Source of the DNA: a virus
Reading direction: 5' to 3' (one strand)
Virus record (IMG/VR): IMGVR_UViG_3300008952_000096
Location: 1-44,879 of that record
DNA length: 44,879 nt
Below, piece after piece: positions 35,320 through 40,641 of the stretch (its first letter is position 1; every line of letters starts with the position of its first letter). The notes beneath the pieces are model-generated. The model had not been told where the DNA came from, ran no database searches, and saw only the letters and a program-made list of their open reading frames with translations. The translations under genes and the position numbers were made by a program.

Positions 35320-35344
35320 GCCGCCCCACGCCTTGCGGGGCGGC
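35320..35344 (-). promoter_or_regulatory. GC-rich hairpin upstream of SSB-like gene
   Basis: A perfect 8-bp stem, GCCGCCCC with GGGGCGGC, has a 9-base loop and lies between two early genes. No T-tract follows. It resembles the other early-region hairpins at 34186, 34798 and 35916 in placement, consistent with RNase III-type processing sites known between T7 early genes. Confidence 0.55.
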
Positions 35345-35417
35345 GCTGCCCGTGTTCTTTCTCTTTCTTTAGAGGAGACCATCCCCTCATTAAGAGGGGT
35401 TGGGCGAGGCGCTGTGC

Positions 35418-35891
35418 TTAGACCTCGTCATAGATTCTCCCAGTGACTCCCATTCCGGGGATGGGCAGCCGTGTTCCTCCATCGGCTGCTCCGTGAGCGA
35501 TGAGGCCGAATTCGAAGGTGTCCTGGTCAAGCTGGGCTCCGTTCGTGAACTCCCATGTTCGGCTGTAGAACCCGAATGGGTCGTTCTCCAACTCCGCCCA
35601 TTCGGTGGGCTTGAACTCCCACCGTAGGAGGTGTGAGGGCGTTGTCTTGGAGTCGTAGAGACTACGGTCGTGGTTTGTTATCTCGTACATCCGAGCCTCG
35701 TTCTGGCATCGAGTACATATGGTGTCATAGCGGTCGAGGTCGGAGTTCTTGTGGTAGAGCTTTGTCGCTTTTACCGGGTGTCCGTCGAACTCTGGTAGGC
35801 AGTAGGGGCACTGATGGTCGGATGTGGACCAACTATCTCCGCGTATTGTGGACTCGTTTTGAAGTTCTTCCTTCGCATCGTAGAGATACAT
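35418..35891 (-). CDS. Hypothetical early zinc-binding protein, 157 aa
   Basis: Two CxxC pairs (CPYC at 28-31 and CTRC at 59-62) likely bind one zinc. The C-terminal half has EFKPTEWAELENDPFGFYSRTWEF and LPIPGMGVTGRIYDEV. No family was recognised. It lies in the first cluster of early genes, flanked by GC hairpins on both sides. The ATG at 35891 has AAGGAG eight bases upstream. Confidence 0.72.
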   Translation of the reverse strand: MYLYDAKEELQNESTIRGDSWSTSDHQCPYCLPEFDGHPVKATKLYHKNSDLDRYDTICTRCQNEARMYEITNHDRSLYDSKTTPSHLLRWEFKPTEWAELENDPFGFYSRTWEFTNGAQLDQDTFEFGLIAHGAADGGTRLPIPGMGVTGRIYDEV

Positions 35892-35915
35892 CGTGAAGCT
35901 CCTTATTTTGAATGA

Positions 35916-35942
35916 GGCCCGCCCTCACGCGCTGGGCGGGCC
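35916..35942 (-). promoter_or_regulatory. GC-rich hairpin upstream of 157-aa early gene
   Basis: A perfect 9-bp stem GGCCCGCCC/GGGCGGGCC with a 9-base loop sits between the stop of the 44-aa gene (35957) and the next ribosome site. It is one of four similarly placed GC hairpins in the early region. Confidence 0.6.
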
Positions 35943-35956
35943 GATTTGAGTGACTT

Positions 35957-36091
35957 CTAGTGGAACTCGCAAGGGTCTTCGAGTGTGTAGACCATGCTAC
36001 ATACATCACAGAAGTAGCATTCGCATTCTTCTTCTGGATGACCGAGGCACTCGTCTGTGTGGTAAAGTGGGTCACGGTTATTGATGCTCAT
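35957..36091 (-). CDS. Cys-rich microprotein, 44 aa
   Basis: Starting at the ATG at 36091 (GGGAG upstream, ATGA overlap with the previous gene), it encodes 44 residues with six Cys (15, 23, 25, 28, 31, 41) and several His, including DECLGHPEEECECYFCDVCS. This is a strong candidate small zinc protein. Overlap coupling, ribosome site and composition all support it. The longer frame over the same bases (35833-36075) has no such support. Confidence 0.7.
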   Translation of the reverse strand: MSINNRDPLYHTDECLGHPEEECECYFCDVCSMVYTLEDPCEFH

Positions 36092-36258
36092 TTGGTATCT
36101 CCCTTCACGTTGATGATCCAGTGGTCGTAATAGGCGTGGAGTGTCTTCGACTCATCGTAGTCACACTCTTTTTCGTATGTACCACTCCAACCGAGTTCAT
36201 CGGCTTCGACGGATGTCTCCATCCAAGTCTTGAATTCAACGGGATACTCAAAGGTCAT
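36088..36258 (-). CDS. Small acidic early protein, 56 aa
   Basis: This acidic, aromatic-rich protein (MTFEYPVEFKTWMETSVEADELGW) is the first gene after the repeat-rich non-coding region, in the place where T7 carries small host-takeover genes such as 0.3. The acidic small size is reminiscent of early phage inhibitors, but no homology was recognised. The ATG at 36258 has GGAGAGAG upstream; an ATG six codons earlier (36276) is possible. Confidence 0.62.
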   Translation of the reverse strand: MTFEYPVEFKTWMETSVEADELGWSGTYEKECDYDESKTLHAYYDHWIINVKGDTK

Positions 36259-36503
36259 GATCTCTCTCCATCTCATCTGGGTGCGGAGGACTCTGAGTCA
36301 ATCGACCCAGCCCCTCGCGCACACGCACTGTTCTTGGGACGGCACCACAGGTGACCTGAGATTCTCGTAGTGCCGCGAGCGGAAAAATTGTTCGCAGCCA
36401 CGGGGTTATCGTCAGCGTCCCTTTGCTGAGGATGACCGCATGGCGGAGCGAAGAAATTTTCCGAGCGGTGCTACATCTCAGGGCATCTGTGGTAACGAGC
36501 GAA

Positions 36504-36557
36504 GATCCCAGGGAAGCTCGACCGATTAGGGAGAGATTCACTCTGGGGCTTAGCGGT
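36504..36557 (-). repeat. Repeat unit A (long form)
   Basis: The longer unit begins GATCCCAGGGAAG on the plus strand, runs through the 22-bp core (36516-36537) and TCACTCTGGGG, and ends CTTAGCGGT. It is nearly identical to units C (36836) and E (36970). The minus-strand core has CCCTAATC and TCGAGC blocks, loosely like a phage-type promoter. Confidence 0.8.
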
Positions 36558-36624
36558 CCCAAGGACTGTGTGTGTGTGTGTGCTTCCTAGGGCCATGGAA
36601 TAGTACGGGGACTGAATCCGACAT

Positions 36625-36694
36625 CCACCTGTGTTTCATTTCCGCTCTGCCCGAGTGATTAGCGAGGGATTTTATGGAAATGGAACAGAGGTGG
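36625..36694. repeat. Inverted repeat 1 enclosing core copy B
   Basis: Arms 36625-36643 and 36676-36694 are complementary at 17 of 19 positions (CCACCTGTGTTTCATTTCC and GGAAATGGAACAGAGGTGG on plus). The loop contains the second 22-bp core. The right arm is repeated at 36754-36772. Confidence 0.8.
36649..36670 (-). repeat. 22-bp core, copy B (short form)
   Basis: The plus strand reads GCCCGAGTGATTAGCGAGGG plus AT, identical to copy D at 36934-36955. It differs from the long-form cores at three positions and lacks their flanks. Confidence 0.85.
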
Positions 36695-36729
36695 ATAGCG
36701 GAGGATTCAGTCACCGAAGAGGACCTCCT

Positions 36730-36767
36730 CCTGTGTTTCATTTCTTCTCTTAGAAATGGAACAGAGG
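36730..36767. repeat. Inverted repeat 2
   Basis: Arms 36730-36745 and 36752-36767 pair at 14 of 16 positions with a 6-base loop (CCTGTGTTTCATTTCT and AGAAATGGAACAGAGG). The sequences match those of inverted repeat 1, indicating duplication of a hairpin. Confidence 0.8.
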
Positions 36768-36835
36768 TGGATCGGGACGATGAGGGGACCGTTCTATTTG
36801 GCCCGCCGCAGCTTTTGGAATGAGTACTGGAGCGA

Positions 36836-36889
36836 GATCCCAGGGAAGCCCGACTGATAAGGGAGGGATTCACTCTGGGTCTCAGCGGT
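36836..36889 (-). repeat. Repeat unit C (long form)
   Basis: This has the same layout as unit A: GATCCCAGGGAAG, core 36848-36869, TCACTCTGGG, then CTCAGCGGT. Core and right flank are identical to unit E. Confidence 0.85.
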
Positions 36890-36933
36890 GCAGCGTGGGT
36901 GACTGCGGCGCGACGGCGCTGCAGCGCAGCAGA

Positions 36934-36955
36934 GCCCGAGTGATTAGCGAGGGAT
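36934..36955 (-). repeat. 22-bp core, copy D (short form)
   Basis: This is an exact copy of core B without the long-form flanks, 24 bases from core E. Confidence 0.85.
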
Positions 36956-36969
36956 CGGATTGCGGGAGG

Positions 36970-37011
36970 CCCAGGGAAGCCCGACTGATAAGGGAGGGAT
37001 TCACTCTGGGG
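36970..37011 (-). repeat. Repeat unit E (long form)
   Basis: CCCAGGGAAG, core 36979-37000 and TCACTCTGGGG match unit C except at the outer edges. The unit ends in CCCAG/CTGGG, which could pair. Confidence 0.85.
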
Positions 37012-37132
37012 TGACGTTGGTGTTATCTCACAAGCCTGCAAAAAGGTAGGACAGTGTAATTATCACCCACGTGCGATGCACGCACTAGCTCGTTAGTGGC
37101 AGTCAGGGGTTACTCAGTGCCCCGCTGCATCT

Positions 37133-37138
37133 ATTATA
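37133..37138 (-). promoter_or_regulatory. Consensus -10 box (TATAAT) facing the early genes
   Basis: The minus strand has a perfect TATAAT. No good -35 lies 16-18 bases upstream (CCGCCA there); a CTGACA is about 25 bases upstream, too far. It is a candidate host promoter for the early region on the basis of the -10 only. Confidence 0.35.
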
Positions 37139-37196
37139 TGAGGCGGGCGGGGCCCTGGCGGCTTGTCAGAGACTAGTGTGGTTGTAGTATGCGAGA

Positions 37197-37217
37197 ATGC
37201 CTAGGGGGGAAATCGCG
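37197..37217 (+). repeat. 21-bp inverted repeat, copy 2
   Basis: The plus strand carries the same 21 bases found on the minus strand at 34249-34269. It lies just downstream of the lysis genes. Confidence 0.85.
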
Positions 37218-37268
37218 GTCAAATCTATCGTTATGGGGCACTCAGGTTTTTGTAACTCACAAAACGGA

Positions 37269-37532
37269 CTACCTATGGACTTCCCTAACAGCCTCACAGT
37301 ACGCTTCAACTCTCCCCAAATAGTCCTCAATAGCTGGGCTCTGATCCAGCCCGCCCCTCCACATCTCCTCAATCATCTCCATATTAATCTGCGGACATTC
37401 AGGAGCCATCATCACCCCCTCGCTGGTAGCGCAGCCGAGCCCTCCAGCGAGAAATAAGCTCAGAACCCGTAGCCGTACGCTCCCCCAGCTTGTTCGAAAA
37501 TACATCAAGAGCTTTTCTAAGTCGTAGTACAT
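37269..37532 (-). CDS. Outer-membrane spanin-like lipoprotein (Rz1-like), overlapping
   Basis: This 87-aa product begins inside the i-spanin gene in another frame. The ATG at 37532 has a strong AGGAGAAGGA. The N-terminus MYYDLEKLLMYFRTSWGSVR is followed by LRVLSLFLAGGLGC, a signal with a Cys at its end, although the lipobox is imperfect (Gly at -3). The mature part is short, with Pro and Cys residues (APECPQ). Overlapped position, lipoprotein-like signal and gene order match Rz1-type o-spanins, which pair with Rz to fuse inner and outer membranes. A start at 37505 is possible. Confidence 0.68.
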   Translation of the reverse strand: MYYDLEKLLMYFRTSWGSVRLRVLSLFLAGGLGCATSEGVMMAPECPQINMEMIEEMWRGGLDQSPAIEDYLGRVEAYCEAVREVHR

Positions 37533-37653
37533 CTTTATTCCTTCTCCTAAGTTCGCCTGTGGCTCTCCCAATCTCCTGTCCCATGGTCTTCAGCCCCCAA
37601 AGGGCTGCTATTAACGCGACTAAGCAGACCGAGACAACGACCAGCCACTCCAC
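37399..37653 (-). CDS. Inner-membrane spanin-like protein (Rz-like)
   Basis: This 84-aa protein has an N-terminal membrane helix (VVVSVCLVALIAALWGL, residues 5-21) and then a charged helical, coiled-coil-like domain (GRATGELRRRNKDVLRLRKALDVFSNKL), the i-spanin layout. It starts with GTG at 37653 sharing its G with the holin TAG (TAGTG), and the o-spanin-like gene starts within it. It is shorter than lambda Rz (153 aa). Confidence 0.72.
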   Translation of the reverse strand: MEWLVVVSVCLVALIAALWGLKTMGQEIGRATGELRRRNKDVLRLRKALDVFSNKLGERTATGSELISRWRARLRYQRGGDDGS

Positions 37654-37889
37654 TAGGCCCGGGGAGGCAGGAGACCGGGAGGGAGTACCTTAACCTCTGC
37701 ATTATCTGGTCGGAACAAGTGCAGACCGTACGCAATGACCCCCGCTCCCACCAGTCCCCACTCAATGGCCTTATTGATGAGGTCCGGTGTTCCTTCGGGG
37801 GCTCCAAAGCTAGTGGCTACCCACGCTAGTACTGGGGCAAGCATGGCTAGGAACGCTCTACTCTTTACTATCCATTTCTCTTCTTGCAT
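37653..37889 (-). CDS. Holin-like protein
   Basis: This 78-aa protein has two hydrophobic segments (AFLAMLAPVLAWVATSF at residues 12-28 and AIEWGLVGAGVIAYGLHLF at 41-59), a charged N-terminus and a Pro-rich tail. Size, topology and position between the endopeptidase and spanin genes indicate a class II-type holin that opens the inner membrane. AGGTGAAG lies before the ATG. Confidence 0.75.
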   Translation of the reverse strand: MQEEKWIVKSRAFLAMLAPVLAWVATSFGAPEGTPDLINKAIEWGLVGAGVIAYGLHLFRPDNAEVKVLPPGLLPPRA

Positions 37890-37893
37890 TTCT

Positions 37894-38214
37894 TCACCTC
37901 AATGGCTGGTATTCAATATGAATGTGCGCGTTTTTTCGTTCTAGCAGCACCTCAAAGTCCGTCCCTAAGGACTGCTGTATCTTCTTGGTGATCCACTCCC
38001 ACTTACCTCCAGTGTCCGGTATGTGTCTAATACGGCAGTCAAATGCCGAACCTGAGTAGTGGAAGGACCTTCTGGAATGCACCCCATCAGACGCAGAGGT
38101 GACTACTGCATCCTCACCCTCGTCTGCAAATACACCGGAAACTACAACCATAGCTACTGCGATCTCTGGGCAGAGACCACCTAAGCGAACCCCAGGCTTG
38201 AGTCTAAGCCCCAT
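37894..38214 (-). CDS. M15-type peptidoglycan endopeptidase (endolysin)
   Basis: This 106-aa zinc peptidase is predicted to cut peptide cross-links in murein. The family pattern is visible: SFHYSGSAFD gives His52 and Asp59, and LLERKNAHIHIEY gives Glu92 and His97/His99, matching S-x-H-x-x-G-x-A-x-D and E...H-x-H of M15 enzymes. T7 uses an amidase (gp3.5) instead, and none is found here. There is no signal peptide, so it should depend on the holin. I prefer the ATG at 38214, six bases after AGAG; 38220 is possible. Confidence 0.85.
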   Translation of the reverse strand: MGLRLKPGVRLGGLCPEIAVAMVVVSGVFADEGEDAVVTSASDGVHSRRSFHYSGSAFDCRIRHIPDTGGKWEWITKKIQQSLGTDFEVLLERKNAHIHIEYQPLR

Positions 38215-38542
38215 TATCATCTCTTAGCTTAAACATACGCTCAATGGAGTTAATAGTTTTCTGAATTTTCTCGGCTCTACGAATAGAGGTCTTCATATCG
38301 TCTTCTATGCCAAGTACACCCACCTCTAAGCGGACAACTGACTCATGTGTAGCCTTGGTTGTCTCCTCAAGTTTCTCTGTGCGGTCTTCCATAATATCTA
38401 AACGTAGCTCTGTATTCTGTAGCCGGTCCCGTACTTTCATGTGAGACCGCCCTGCCCCAAGAATTGCGGCAGAGACTCCTGCAAATAGAACCCCCACCAA
38501 CTCCTTAAGGGACGTAATCTCATCCAACCTAATCCTCTCCAT
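38204..38542 (-). CDS. Membrane-anchored coiled-coil protein, 112 aa
   Basis: One membrane helix (ELVGVLFAGVSAAILGAG, about residues 14-31) precedes a long heptad-like charged region from 36 to 105 (VRDRLQNTELRLDIMEDRTEKLEETTKATHESVV...). It could be a holin partner or another spanin-like element. It sits at the head of the lysis cassette and overlaps the endopeptidase start by about 11 bases. Confidence 0.7.
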   Translation of the reverse strand: MERIRLDEITSLKELVGVLFAGVSAAILGAGRSHMKVRDRLQNTELRLDIMEDRTEKLEETTKATHESVVRLEVGVLGIEDDMKTSIRRAEKIQKTINSIERMFKLRDDNGA

Positions 38543-38544
38543 CT

Positions 38545-38850
38545 CTAGGTACCCGAAGGCTCACAAATCATCCCAGGACTGACCCACGGCATCTGATCGT
38601 CCTTCTCCCTGTTGTCCTCTACGCCCAGCAAACTGAAACACGCCTCATGCCAAGTCTCCAGAACCACGCTCACCAACCTGTCCCATTCCTCGTCAGACCC
38701 TGCGAGGGGCCGGAAGCGATCATGGAGGGCGATGGCTGGACCGTCCTGCATCTTTGCCATGCAGAGTTGGTGGGAGAGAGTGCTGATGTTGGCGCTAGCT
38801 ACTGAAGGTGCCAGCAGGAGCCCCAGTACTATAAATAGTCCCGCCTTCAT
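38545..38850 (-). CDS. Small exported protein, 101 aa
   Basis: A Sec signal peptide is visible (MKAGLFIVLGLLLAPSVASA, cleavage likely after ASA). The mature part of about 81 residues contains three Cys (LCMAKM, EACFSL, MICEPSG) and no known domain. The ATG at 38850 overlaps the sulfatase stop (ATGA), so the two are probably co-translated. It could be an accessory periplasmic protein for the sulfatase or a lysis factor; neither is shown. Confidence 0.72.
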   Translation of the reverse strand: MKAGLFIVLGLLLAPSVASANISTLSHQLCMAKMQDGPAIALHDRFRPLAGSDEEWDRLVSVVLETWHEACFSLLGVEDNREKDDQMPWVSPGMICEPSGT

Positions 38851-40640
38851 GTCCCGTTGGGCCAAGTGTCGGGATACCGGGCCAACTCCGTTAAGAGGGC
38901 CTGAAGCGCCACAAGATCTGGGCCGGTGGCCGTGGCTTCACAATTCCCGATAGTGCATAAGGGAGTAGTCTGCTCTGGGTCACTAACGAGGTTGTAGAGT
39001 GAATCCTGCTGCCTGTAATACTTGTACCCCGCATTGTCAACGATAGCCCTGCCAGCCGCTAAATTGGTGCTTCCATTTGAGTGCACAAATGTGACACCGA
39101 ATCGGCTAGCAGAGTCGCACTGGCTGGGCACGTTCATCACGGAGGAGCAGGGTGCCCGCGTATCTTGAAGGCGGGCCAGTACGTTGTCTGAACCTGCGGG
39201 GAGATCTCCCGCAATCCTGTGGACACCCGCCACATCTAGGATTGTTTGATTCAGGTCGGTCATTGTTACCGCAGCGTTGCTGAATGTGTTTCGACTAACA
39301 TCTGCAAGAACTCCACCAGCGATGATCAGGGGGACACCTGTCCCGGTATGGTCTACGGAGTTTTTGCCAATACCCCGTTCATGGGGAGCCGATCCCTCAA
39401 TAGTACTAAAGGCTAACTGCTGTTCCTCTGTCAGTTCACTTCCCAGACAGGTAGCCCCATTGTTACTGTTGAGGCACGTTGGGGATGAATTAAATGTATC
39501 CATGAGATTTATGGCCGCATCTAGCCACGGCTTTGAACCCCAGTTTTCTGATCCATTGTCTCCGTGAAGAATTATCAACGTGTCTGCACGCTGGGCGGGA
39601 GTGAGGTGGTTAACCATATTGCCTATCTGCACATCCACTTCGTTGATATGTTTGACAAAGCATTCAACATTAGTGTTTGCATCAATTACGGTGTTCCCCT
39701 GTGCATCTAGGTTTATACAAGAGCCAGTTTGGTTGTTCGCGTTGATGCCAGTCATGGGGTCAGCATTAAAGGTGTTGTTGCCCGGAAACGGGGTATGGGG
39801 GATATGCGGCCCAAGAAAGCTCAACCACAAGAACCAGGGCGGGGCGTCTTCTGGGTTCTCTGGGAAGGAGCTATAGTGTGTATCTAGATAATCCATCGCT
39901 CTTTGTGTGTACGCCCCATCGGCGTAGGTGAAGGTAGTCGCGCAATCCCCCAAATATGGGCTCATTACCCCCTGCCACCCCACCTGTGCCTGTGGCCCGC
40001 CATTAACAGTTTCAAAGACTGATATTTGACACCAAAGTTGGTTATTGCCTTGGCTAAACGGCCACATCATTGCATGGTCAAACCCCATTATTGCATTGGG
40101 CTCTGCTGTTAGGGGGTTAGGTGTTTGTCCCAGTTCCCCTGTAGTACCTATCCCGTTCTTGCCAGATCCGTATGTAGTGTACCCCGCATCCGATAGGTAC
40201 TTAGGGAGCATCGGCTTATTATACATTTGTATCAAGTTGGGGATACCCGGCGTATTCCCATCGGTTTGACCCGAAATATTTGATGAGGTTAGCCACTGAT
40301 TTTCGGGACGGTCCCCATATGTAACTAGTACGTCGAATCCAGTCAGAAGCTCTGCCCTGGTTGCGACACACCACCGCTCTGCCTGCCCCAAGACAAATGT
40401 AACACCGTCTGCACGTAGGGCATCGATATTGGGTGTGGATAGTCCGGCCAGGGGCAGCAACGAGTGCTGCGCTGGGGAGTAGTCAAGAGCATCCCATCCA
40501 ATATCGTCCATCGTGATTAGGAGGACGTTGGGCTTTCTAGCCTTTTCGTATCCACCCGTAGAGCCGCCTCCGTATGATCCAGCAATTGACTCACCACAGA
40601 CCAGCAAAGTGGCAATAATAAAAATCAATAGTCTTTTCAT
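38847..40640 (-). CDS. Secreted formylglycine-type sulfatase (S1-like)
   Basis: This 597-aa alkaline-phosphatase-fold sulfatase should remove sulfate esters, substrate unknown. A Sec signal peptide (MKRLLIFIIATLLVCGESIA) comes first. Active-site features are LLITMDDIGWD (Asp45, Asp46), STPNIDALRADGVTF, the maturation signature CVATRAELLTG at 91-101 (Cys91, Arg95), GSGKNG with Lys161, GPHIPHTP at 277-284, and ILHGDNGSENWG with Asp361/Asn362. Thus the metal site and the Cys precursor of formylglycine are intact, with Ala in place of the usual Pro (CxAxR). Sulfatases are rare in phages. It lies between a fibre-like exported protein and a small exported protein. Host formylglycine-generating enzyme or an anaerobic maturase would be needed. 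Confidence 0.9.
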   Translation of the reverse strand: MKRLLIFIIATLLVCGESIAGSYGGGSTGGYEKARKPNVLLITMDDIGWDALDYSPAQHSLLPLAGLSTPNIDALRADGVTFVLGQAERWCVATRAELLTGFDVLVTYGDRPENQWLTSSNISGQTDGNTPGIPNLIQMYNKPMLPKYLSDAGYTTYGSGKNGIGTTGELGQTPNPLTAEPNAIMGFDHAMMWPFSQGNNQLWCQISVFETVNGGPQAQVGWQGVMSPYLGDCATTFTYADGAYTQRAMDYLDTHYSSFPENPEDAPPWFLWLSFLGPHIPHTPFPGNNTFNADPMTGINANNQTGSCINLDAQGNTVIDANTNVECFVKHINEVDVQIGNMVNHLTPAQRADTLIILHGDNGSENWGSKPWLDAAINLMDTFNSSPTCLNSNNGATCLGSELTEEQQLAFSTIEGSAPHERGIGKNSVDHTGTGVPLIIAGGVLADVSRNTFSNAAVTMTDLNQTILDVAGVHRIAGDLPAGSDNVLARLQDTRAPCSSVMNVPSQCDSASRFGVTFVHSNGSTNLAAGRAIVDNAGYKYYRQQDSLYNLVSDPEQTTPLCTIGNCEATATGPDLVALQALLTELARYPDTWPNGT

Positions 40641-40641
40641 A

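Larger units (their letters stand above)
36280..37268. other. Repeat-rich non-coding region, likely genome-end and early-promoter region
   Basis: About 990 bases separate the o-spanin stop from the first early gene. I see no supported gene. It contains five copies of a 22-bp core, three of them inside longer near-identical units, two related inverted repeats, a short TG run (about 36568-36582), a perfect minus-strand TATAAT (37133-37138), a small palindrome CGTGC-GAT-GCACG near 37069, and one copy of the 21-bp inverted repeat (37197-37217). In T7-like gene order this gap is where the linear genome begins and ends. Confidence 0.7.

Noticed and set aside
35833-36075. 80-residue open frame on the minus strand
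   Set aside because: It overlaps the start of the 157-aa gene and the better supported 44-aa Cys-rich gene, which has a ribosome site and an ATGA coupling.
36568-36582. TG dinucleotide run as a functional microsatellite
   Set aside because: It is too short (about seven repeats) to interpret on its own and is mentioned only as part of the non-coding region.
36550-37041. 163-residue open frame (and a 104-residue one at 36248-36562) on the minus strand
   Set aside because: Both read through the repeats and hairpins, giving repetitive low-complexity peptides with no family features and no ribosome site.
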